From DATARN01 sp963851105 (GTDB taxonomy: Bacteria; Actinomycetota; Acidimicrobiia; Acidimicrobiales; Palsa-688), in contig CAWKNP010000002.1 of NCBI GenBank assembly GCA_963851105.1, positions 62,001 through 126,000 on the forward strand: a DNA stretch of 64,000 nt, read 5' to 3'. Under the pieces are notes generated by a model. That model did no database searches and was not told the origin of the DNA. It saw only the letters and a program-made list of their open reading frames with translations. Both the position numbers and the translations under genes were made by a program. Every line of letters starts with the position of its first letter. Position 1 is the first letter of the stretch. Shown one piece after another: positions 57,766 through 64,000 of the stretch.

Positions 57766-58632
57766 TTGTCCGCTGCCACCAAGGTCGCCGGCGTCATCGG
57801 CGAACCCGTCGAGCACTCGCTCTCCCCGGTACTGCACAACGCCGCGTTCGCGGCGATGCGGCTCGACTGGGTGTACGTGGCGTTCCCGGTCACGGCGGGC
57901 GAGGTGCCCGAGGCCATCGCGGGCGTGCGGGCGTTGTCGGTGGCCGCCTTGTCGGTCACCATGCCCCACAAGGCGGCGGTGGCCGCGGCCATGGATCGGC
58001 TGAGCCCGACCGCGGACCGTTTGGGGGCCGTCAACACCGTCGTCCGCCGTGGGCGGGAACTGTTCGGTGACAGTACCGACGGCGCCGGCTTGGTGGCGGC
58101 CCTGCACGCTGACGCCGGCTGGGAGCCGGCCGGGCGCCGTTGCGTGGTGCTCGGGGCGGGGGGCGCGGCCCGCGCCGTGATCCTGGCCCTGGCCCAGGCA
58201 GGGGCGGCGTCGGTGTCGGTCGTAGCGCGCCGGCCGCAGTCCGCGGCGGTGGCCGCCGCATTGGCCGGCGCCGCCGGCGGCGTGGCCTCGGTCGAGGCCG
58301 TCGACAGTGCCGACCTCGTCGTCAACGCCACTCCCGTCGGGATGACCGGCGCGCCGCCCGCGGCGGCGTCCAACCCGGCGTTGCCTTTCGGCCTCGACCC
58401 GGCCCGGTTGGGTCCTGGGCAGATTGTTGTCGACCTGATCTACAGCCCTGAGGACACGCCGTTGCTCCGCGCCGCCCGCGGTCGCGGGACCGTGGTGCTG
58501 AACGGGCTCGGGACGCTCATCCACCAAGCGGGCGCCCAGCTGTGCCTGTGGACGGGGCAGACCCCACCGCTGGCGGTCATGGCGGCGGCCGCGTCGGCCG
58601 CCCTCAGTGCCCGTGGGGAGGGCGCCTCGTAA
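57766..58632 (+). CDS. aroE: Shikimate dehydrogenase
   Basis: A 288-residue AroE (shikimate pathway, NADPH-dependent). Substrate-binding EHSLSPVLHNAAF and SVTMPHKAAV with the catalytic lysine, LGAVNTVVR, DGAGLVAAL, cofactor motif LGAGGAARAVILALAQAG, and C-terminal LIHQAGAQLCLWTG. TTG 57766 is used; the mltG stop is 39 bases upstream and an in-frame CTG there (57724) overlaps it, which I consider less likely. Confidence 0.93.
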   Translation: MSAATKVAGVIGEPVEHSLSPVLHNAAFAAMRLDWVYVAFPVTAGEVPEAIAGVRALSVAALSVTMPHKAAVAAAMDRLSPTADRLGAVNTVVRRGRELFGDSTDGAGLVAALHADAGWEPAGRRCVVLGAGGAARAVILALAQAGAASVSVVARRPQSAAVAAALAGAAGGVASVEAVDSADLVVNATPVGMTGAPPAAASNPALPFGLDPARLGPGQIVVDLIYSPEDTPLLRAARGRGTVVLNGLGTLIHQAGAQLCLWTGQTPPLAVMAAAASAALSARGEGAS

Positions 58633-58687
58633 GAGAGGACTCTAGGCCGAGGCGAATCCTGCCGATAGGAGAGCCGGAGGTTGCCCC

Positions 58688-59944
58688 GTGTCGCTACAAG
58701 GTTCGTTCGAGACGATCGCCCTTTCTGATGTCATGGCCCTCCTCGCGGCCAGCAACAAGTCGGGCGAATTGCGTGTGGTCGGTGGCCAGGTCGAAGGCCG
58801 CCTCTGGTTGCAGGACGGCCGCCTGGTGGCCGCGAAGGTCGGCAAGGCGCAGGGCTTGGTCGACGCCATCTTCGAGCTGCTGCGGCTGACCGAAGGAAAC
58901 TTCGTGTTCAAAGACGGCGCCGAGGCGCCCGAGCCGGGTGAGGCGACCCCGGTCGACGGCGTCATGCGAGAAGCCGAGGAACGCTTGAAAGAGTGGCACG
59001 ACATCATCACGGTCGTACCGTCAGTCGAGCACCGGGTCCGCTTGATCCCTGACCTGCCGGCACCGGAGATCACCTTGTCAGCCGACGAGTGGCACCTGGT
59101 GATGGCGGTTGCCCTGGCGGGCACCGTCCAAGGTGTCCTCGAGGAGCTCAAGCTGGGCCAGTTCATGGGCTGCCGGGGTATCCGGCGCCTCGTCGATGGC
59201 GGCGTCGTGCTGATCGACGAGCCTCGGGTCCGACCGGCACCGCACCGCTCGGGCCGTCGCTCGGGATCTGGGACCGAGCACACCGGCGGGGCCGCCGTTT
59301 CCCACGGCGTCGCCGCCGTGAACGGCACGTCCGTCTTCAACGGCACGTCCGTCTTCAACGGCACCGGCCTGAACGGCGGCGCCGGCCTGAATGGCGCCTC
59401 CGGCTCGAATGGCGGCTTGAATGGCGACTCCGTCTTCAACGGCGCCGGCCTGAATGGCGGCGCCCCCCGGAATGGCAGCGCCGCCCAGCATGCCTCGCCG
59501 AGCGGAAATGGCGCCGGGCGCGATCATGCCGCCGTCGCCAACGGCGACGCCGACCGGCACCTGGCCCAATTCCTGGCGGCGCGGTCCCCGGCCTTGGCCG
59601 AGGCGCTGGCGTCGGTCGTCCCGGCCGGCGACCTGTCATCGCATTTTCCGACATCCCCACAGAACCTGCCGCCGGAATTCGACTACGAGGCCGACTGGCC
59701 GGACGAGGATGCTGTCGATCACTACGTACCGGCGGTCGAAAGTGACGAGCCGGCGGCGTTCGCCGTTGCCCATCACGACGATGCGGCCTCCGACCCGATG
59801 CGGCGGCGCCGGGTCCGCCGGCCACCTGTGGCCCAGCCGGCTGACGAGGACGATTCGTCCGACGATGGCCACGGCAGTGACGGCGGCGGCGATCCGATCA
59901 ACCGGGGGATGCTCCTGAAGTTCCTGTCCTCGGTGCGGTCATGA
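58688..59944 (+). CDS. DUF4388 (PATAN) protein with Asn-Gly repeat linker
   Basis: A 418-residue protein. Residues 1-105 are a DUF4388/PATAN domain (GSFETIALSDVMALLAASNK, GELRVVGGQVEGRLWLQDGR, LLRLTEGNFVFKDG), found in two-component and motility regulators. A second helical region follows to about 175. Residues 211-264 are a repeat tract built on NG (FNGTSVFNGTGLNGGAGLNG and similar), then an acidic low-complexity tail. GTG 58688 has GGAGG upstream. The last four bases overlap pilB (ATGA), so it is tied to pilus extension; a regulatory or scaffolding role is inference. Confidence 0.82.
   Translation: MSLQGSFETIALSDVMALLAASNKSGELRVVGGQVEGRLWLQDGRLVAAKVGKAQGLVDAIFELLRLTEGNFVFKDGAEAPEPGEATPVDGVMREAEERLKEWHDIITVVPSVEHRVRLIPDLPAPEITLSADEWHLVMAVALAGTVQGVLEELKLGQFMGCRGIRRLVDGGVVLIDEPRVRPAPHRSGRRSGSGTEHTGGAAVSHGVAAVNGTSVFNGTSVFNGTGLNGGAGLNGASGSNGGLNGDSVFNGAGLNGGAPRNGSAAQHASPSGNGAGRDHAAVANGDADRHLAQFLAARSPALAEALASVVPAGDLSSHFPTSPQNLPPEFDYEADWPDEDAVDHYVPAVESDEPAAFAVAHHDDAASDPMRRRRVRRPPVAQPADEDDSSDDGHGSDGGGDPINRGMLLKFLSSVRS
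59321..59480 (+). repeat. 15-18-bp repeats encoding Asn-Gly units
   Basis: Units beginning AACGGC or AATGGC, of 15 or 18 bases, repeated about nine times with partial identity (AACGGCACGTCCGTCTTC occurs twice in a row). They code for N-G-x-x-x or N-G-x-x-x-x. Confidence 0.85.
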
Positions 59945-61677
59945 ACTCCCTCCTCAAGCAGGTCAGGAACCTGCGCGTGAACGATGCCGGCGGCAAGAAC
60001 TCCGAGCAGGAGCAGCTCGGCCAGCTCCTCGTGCAGCGAGGGCTTCTGACCGAGGCGGCGCTGGCGCTGGCGCTCGAGGAGCAGTCGCGCACCGGTCAGA
60101 CGCTCGGACGGCTGCTGATCGACGCCTCGCTGGTCAAAGAGACGGATCTGGTCTCCACCCTGGCCGCCCAGCTCGGGTTGTCATTCGTCGACCTTGGCGA
60201 CTACCCGGTCGACAAGTCCGCAGTCGGGCTGGTGTCCGACGCCCTGTCGCGGCGCCACCTGGCCATACCGATCGGCTTCGAAGGCGACCGCTTGGTCGTT
60301 GCCATGGCCGACCCGTCCAACGTGTTCGCGATCGACGACATCCGACACCTGACCGGTCGCGATGTGCGGGCGGTCGTGGCGACGCGGGCATCGATCCAGA
60401 CGGCGCTCGACAAGTACCACCGGTTGGACAACGACGCCGAGAACATCACCGCCCAGGCCGCCAAGGACATGGAGGTCGATGACGACCTGGCCAACATGCG
60501 CGAGGTCGTCGAGGACGCTCCGATCGTCAAGCTGGTCAATGTCGTGATCACCCAGGCGGTGGCCGACCGGGCCTCGGACATCCACATCGAGCCGACCGAG
60601 CACGACGTTCGGATCCGCTACCGCATCGACGGCGTGCTTCACGAGGAGATGCGGGCGCCGAAGAACATCCAGGCGGGAATCATCAGCCGCCTCAAGATCA
60701 TGGCCGACATCAACATCGCCGAGCGGCGCATACCGCAGGACGGCCGGCTCACCGCCACCATCTCCGGGCGCGAGGTGGACCTGCGGGTCGCCACGCTGCC
60801 CACGGTGCACGGCGAAAAGATCGTCATGCGGATCCTGGACAAGTCCAACGCCCTGCTGCAGCTGACCGACCTCGGGTTCCTACCCGAGAACATGCGTCGC
60901 TACGAGCAGTCCTACAGCCGCCCGTACGGCACCATCCTGGTCACCGGGCCGACCGGGTCAGGGAAATCCACGACCCTGTACGCCACCCTCAACATCGTCA
61001 ACGACGAGTCGAAGAACGTCATCACCGTCGAGGACCCCGTCGAGTACCGGGTCCCCAACATCAACCAGGTGCAGGTCAACGTGAAGGCAGGCCTGACCTT
61101 CGCTGCCGCCCTGCGGTCGATCCTGCGGTCGGACCCCGACATCGTCCTCGTCGGCGAGATCCGCGACCGCGAGACCGCCAACATCGCCGTCCAGGCCGCC
61201 CTCACGGGCCACCTCGTGCTCACCACCCTGCACACCAACGACGCCGCCAGCACCCCTACCCGGCTCATCGAGATGGGTGTCGAGCCGTTCCTGGTTGGCA
61301 GCGCCTTGGACTGTGTCGTGGCCCAGCGCCTGGCCCGGCGGCTGTGCGACAAATGCAAGGAGCGCTACCTGCCGACGCGCGAGCAGCTGGCCGTCGTGGG
61401 CTGGGACATCGAAGCCGAGGGGGGCGAGATCCCGACCGTGTTCCGCCCCGTCGGCTGCAGCAAGTGCAGCCGTACCGGCTACTACGGCCGCTTTGCCATC
61501 CACGAGGTCATGCCGATCAGCGAGGACATCGAGCGCCTCATCGTCGAGCGCGGCCACACCGAGGATCTGAAGAAGCTGGCCGTGGCCGAGGGGATGCTCA
61601 CCTTGCGCCAGTCGGGCCTGCGAACGGTGCGCTCGGGCACCACGTCGATCGAAGAAGTCCTGCGCGTCATCGCGTGA
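59941..61677 (+). CDS. pilB: Type IV pilus assembly ATPase PilB
   Basis: A 578-residue extension ATPase. N-terminal MshEN (T2SSE_N) domain with QLGQLLVQRGLLTEAALALA and LGRLLIDASLVKETDLVS, which in other PilB/MshE proteins binds c-di-GMP. Walker A GPTGSGKST near 336, Asp box TVEDPVEYRVPN, Walker B DIVLVGEIRDRETA, His box HLVLTTLHTNDA, and the tetracysteine zinc site CDKCKERY and CSKCSRTGYYGR. Complete and of standard length. It follows the DUF4388 gene with an ATGA overlap; 112 bases precede the second pilT. Confidence 0.95.
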   Translation: MNSLLKQVRNLRVNDAGGKNSEQEQLGQLLVQRGLLTEAALALALEEQSRTGQTLGRLLIDASLVKETDLVSTLAAQLGLSFVDLGDYPVDKSAVGLVSDALSRRHLAIPIGFEGDRLVVAMADPSNVFAIDDIRHLTGRDVRAVVATRASIQTALDKYHRLDNDAENITAQAAKDMEVDDDLANMREVVEDAPIVKLVNVVITQAVADRASDIHIEPTEHDVRIRYRIDGVLHEEMRAPKNIQAGIISRLKIMADINIAERRIPQDGRLTATISGREVDLRVATLPTVHGEKIVMRILDKSNALLQLTDLGFLPENMRRYEQSYSRPYGTILVTGPTGSGKSTTLYATLNIVNDESKNVITVEDPVEYRVPNINQVQVNVKAGLTFAAALRSILRSDPDIVLVGEIRDRETANIAVQAALTGHLVLTTLHTNDAASTPTRLIEMGVEPFLVGSALDCVVAQRLARRLCDKCKERYLPTREQLAVVGWDIEAEGGEIPTVFRPVGCSKCSRTGYYGRFAIHEVMPISEDIERLIVERGHTEDLKKLAVAEGMLTLRQSGLRTVRSGTTSIEEVLRVIA

Positions 61678-61789
61678 TGACGCTGCGTGATTCGCTCCTG
61701 ATGCCTGACTCTCGCGATTGGCCCCGAGTCGGGCGGGGCGTCCCTTTTGCCACTTCAGTCACCCCTGATCACCGTCGATAGGAACAAAC

Positions 61790-63334
61790 ATGCAAAGTGC
61801 CTCGCGTCGCGTTGGTGAGTTCCTCGTTGCCCGCAAGGTCCTGTCCCGGGACTCTTTGGAGGTCGCCCTCCGCCATGAGCAGGAAAGTGGCGTCCCCCTC
61901 GCCAAGATCCTGGCCGGCGAAGGCCTGGTCTCCGAGCGAGATCTGGTGGCGGCGGTAGCCGACCAGATCGGCATCGGCTTCTGGGACTTCGACCAAGAAG
62001 GGATCAGCCCGAACGTCGACGGCTTGCTACCGGAGTCACTGGCCAAGCGGCTGTGCGCGGTCGCCGTCATGTTCGACAACAACCACCTGGTCGTGGCCAT
62101 GGACGACCCGACCGACGAGTCGGCGGTCGCCGAGGTGGCCGAGGCGACCGGGTACCCGGTCGAGCCCATGCTGGCGGTGCGCTCCGACTTGAAGGCAGTG
62201 CTCGGCGCCATGTACCCCGACCGCGCCGACCATTCCGGTCGCGCCAAGGGCGACCTCGAGCCGGCCCTCGAGGAGCTGCATGTCAACACCTTGCTGGCCC
62301 AGGTGGTCGAGCTGCGAGGCTCCGACCTCCATCTGGCCGTGGGGCTGCCGCCGTGCGCCCGCGTCGACGGTTCCCTCCGCCCCCTCGAGGGCTACGCCGC
62401 CCTGAACGGCTCCGATATCCGGCGCATGGTGTTCGCGATCTTGACCCAGCGCCAGCGGGAGCGTTTCGAGGCCGACCTGGAGCTCGACACGTCACATTCC
62501 ATCCCGGGCCTCGGCCGCTTCCGCGTCAACGTCTTCTTGCAGCGCGACTCGGTGGGGTCGGTGATGCGGGTGATCCCCAACCAGGTGGTCCCCTTCGACA
62601 GCCTCGGGCTGCCCGCTTCTGCGGCCCAGTTCGCCGATCTGCCGCGGGGCCTCGTGCTCGTCTGCGGCCCGACCGGCTCGGGCAAATCGACCACCCTGGC
62701 GTCGCTGGTCGACATCATCAACTCTCAGAAGTCGCTCCACATCATGACCGTGGAGGACCCCATCGAGTTCCTGCACAGCCACAAGCGGGCCGTGGTCAAC
62801 CAGCGGGAAGTGGGCGAGGACACCCAGTCCTTTGCCCAAGCCCTGAAGCACGTCCTGCGCCAGGACCCCGACGTGATCCTGGTCGGGGAAATGCGTGACC
62901 TGGAGACCATCGGTACCGCTCTCACCGCGGCCGAGACCGGCCACCTGGTCTTCGCCACCCTGCACACCCAAGATGCCCCGCAGTCGATCGACCGGGTCAT
63001 CGACGTCTTCCCGTCCCACCAGCAGCAACAGATTCGGGTGCAGCTGGCCTCGGCGCTGCAGGGCGTCATCTGCCAGCAGCTGCTGCCCAAGTCGGGCAGC
63101 CTCGGGCGGGCGGTGGCGTGCGAAGTGCTGGTCGCCACCCCAGGCGTGCGGAACCTCATCCGTGAGGGCAAGACCCACCAGATCTACAGCGCCATGCAAG
63201 CCGGCGCCCAGCACGGCATGCAGACCATGGATCAGTCGCTGGCCGGGATGGTCCGGTCCGGAAAGGTCACCATGAGCTCGGCCATCGAGCGCGCTGCCAA
63301 CGAAGAAGACCTGCGCCGCCTGGTCGCGGGCTAG
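61790..63334 (+). CDS. pilT: PilT-type ATPase with N-terminal MshEN domain
   Basis: A 514-residue protein; usual PilT is about 350. The first 150 residues are an MshEN-like domain (RVGEFLVARKVLSRDSLEVA, LAKILAGEGLVSERDLVAAV), as in PilB, fused to a full PilT: NTLLAQVVELRGSDLHLAVG, Walker A at 293-300 (GPTGSGKST), VEDPIEFLHSHKRAVVNQRE, DVILVGEMRDLETI, HLVFATLHTQDAPQSIDRVI and the PilT-specific VRNLIREGKTHQI, which the other PilT at 17847 lacks. No zinc tetracysteine, so it is a PilT and not a PilB. A retraction motor that may respond to c-di-GMP is the inference. Confidence 0.92.
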   Translation: MQSASRRVGEFLVARKVLSRDSLEVALRHEQESGVPLAKILAGEGLVSERDLVAAVADQIGIGFWDFDQEGISPNVDGLLPESLAKRLCAVAVMFDNNHLVVAMDDPTDESAVAEVAEATGYPVEPMLAVRSDLKAVLGAMYPDRADHSGRAKGDLEPALEELHVNTLLAQVVELRGSDLHLAVGLPPCARVDGSLRPLEGYAALNGSDIRRMVFAILTQRQRERFEADLELDTSHSIPGLGRFRVNVFLQRDSVGSVMRVIPNQVVPFDSLGLPASAAQFADLPRGLVLVCGPTGSGKSTTLASLVDIINSQKSLHIMTVEDPIEFLHSHKRAVVNQREVGEDTQSFAQALKHVLRQDPDVILVGEMRDLETIGTALTAAETGHLVFATLHTQDAPQSIDRVIDVFPSHQQQQIRVQLASALQGVICQQLLPKSGSLGRAVACEVLVATPGVRNLIREGKTHQIYSAMQAGAQHGMQTMDQSLAGMVRSGKVTMSSAIERAANEEDLRRLVAG

Positions 63335-63346
63335 GAGAGGAACGAG

Positions 63347-64000
63347 ATGCCCAACACCTACGCCTACAAGGTGAAGGACCACAGCGGCCGGATGATCGAA
63401 GGGTCGCTGGAGGCGGAAAGTACCGCCCTGGTCGCCAACAAGCTGCGCCAGATGGGCTACGTGCCCATCGCCATCGACAAGAAGGCCACTGGTGGCGTCC
63501 AGCGCGAGCTCCACATCCCGTACTTCGGCAACCGGATCAAGCTGCAGGACGTGGCGATTTTCGCCCGCCAGTTCGCCACCATGATCGACGCCGGCCTCAC
63601 GATGCTGCGCAGCCTGCAGATCCTGACCGCGCAGACCGAGAGCAAGGCCCTGGCGGCGGTGATCGGCCAGGTCCGCCAGGACGTCGAAAACGGCTCATCC
63701 CTCTCCCAAGCCTTCTCCCACCATCCGAAGGTGTTCAACAAGCTGTTCGTGGCGATGGTCCGCTCCGGCGAGTCCGGCGGCGTCCTCGACGAGGTCCTCC
63801 TCCAGGTGGCATCGACGATCGAGAAGCAGGTCGAGCTGCGGCGCAAGATCCGCTCTGCCATGACCTACCCGATCGTGGTCCTGGCGATCGTGATCCTCAT
63901 CCTCACCGCCATGCTGCTGTTCATTGTCCCGTTGTTCAAGGGCTTCTACAAGAGCCTGAACGGGACACTGCCGCTCATGACCCGGGTCCTGATCACCCTT
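63347..64000 (+). CDS. pilC: Type IV pilus inner-membrane platform protein PilC, 5' part
   Basis: Starts at ATG 63347 with GGAGAGG seven bases upstream and runs off the window after 218 residues. The GspF/PilC fold is clear: TYAYKVKDHSGRMIEGSLEA at the N-terminus, FARQFATMIDAGLTMLRSLQ, DVENGSSLSQAFSHHPKVF, VAMVRSGESGGVLDEVL and a first membrane helix (YPIVVLAIVILILTAMLLFI). Forms the membrane platform for the PilB and PilT motors encoded just upstream. Twelve bases separate it from pilT. Confidence 0.93.
   Translation, partial: MPNTYAYKVKDHSGRMIEGSLEAESTALVANKLRQMGYVPIAIDKKATGGVQRELHIPYFGNRIKLQDVAIFARQFATMIDAGLTMLRSLQILTAQTESKALAAVIGQVRQDVENGSSLSQAFSHHPKVFNKLFVAMVRSGESGGVLDEVLLQVASTIEKQVELRRKIRSAMTYPIVVLAIVILILTAMLLFIVPLFKGFYKSLNGTLPLMTRVLITL

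Overview
The window is one contiguous piece of high-GC (about 70 %) bacterial chromosome from an actinomycete-type organism, most probably an uncultured member of the Acidimicrobiia or a related deep-branching actinobacterial class. Support: mycothiol (mshC), coenzyme F420 (npdG) and phosphatidylinositol mannoside (pgsA, patA, pimA) genes; frequent GTG/TTG starts and stop-start overlaps; many promoters whose TAnnnT -10 hexamer lies 6-10 nt before the start codon, as in leaderless actinobacterial transcripts; and type IV pilus genes, which are uncommon in classical Actinobacteria. The taxonomy is inference from gene content only.

Layout. (1) 1-7000: nitrate/nitrite assimilation operon: C-terminus of a NarK-type transporter, nirB, nirD, a fused four-cluster ferredoxin/DmsC membrane subunit and a NapA/NasA-type molybdenum nitrate reductase, all linked by identical GTGA overlaps. 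(2) 7055-11567: FAD oxidoreductase, F420-NADP reductase, mycothiol cysteine ligase, HIT protein, small membrane protein. (3) 11598-13661 (minus): second EF-G-like GTPase. (4) 13796-15675: pgsA and patA. (5) 15676-17755: less GC-biased patch with an SRPBCC protein, a 66-residue membrane protein and a lipoprotein. (6) 17847-22227: pilT and, on the minus strand, three pseudopilin-like genes, one carrying a fibronectin type III domain and LPATT repeats. (7) 22432-26212: DUF3467 protein, small acidic protein, pimA, M48 protease, DUF3048 lipoprotein. (8) 26283-30819: pdxS, pdxT, yebC, ruvC, ruvA, ruvB, closed by a long palindrome. (9) 30874-32109 (minus): ECF sigma factor with a membrane segment and long C-terminal tail. 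(10) 32168-42397: queA, tgt, yajC, secD, secF, a decayed apt, rel, a small ORF with a strong terminator, hisS. (11) 42465-49857: sugar-use island: GH1 glucosidase, LacI regulator, ABC transporter with its own ATPase, and two LacI-type operators. (12) 49880-51345: AbiEi/DUF559-like gene between two tandem-repeat arrays. (13) 51382-58632: rarA, two small membrane proteins, alaS, ruvX, mltG, aroE. (14) 58688-64000: DUF4388 protein, pilB, a second pilT with an added N-terminal MshEN domain, and the start of pilC.

The backbone order (HIT, pgsA, patA, pimA, pdxS/T, yebC, ruvCAB, yajC, secDF, apt, rel, hisS, rarA, alaS, ruvX, mltG, aroE) matches, from memory, the Rv2613c-Rv2552c block of Mycobacterium tuberculosis. 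Against that backbone the accessory insertions are the EF-G paralogue, both pilus clusters, the sigma factor, the sugar island and the repeat/AbiEi locus. The most notable observations are the apt remnant at its ancestral position, the MshEN-PilT fusion, the FnIII/LPATT pseudopilin, the membrane-tethered sigma factor and the 84-bp G-rich repeats. No rRNA, tRNA, CRISPR array, insertion sequence or prophage gene was seen.
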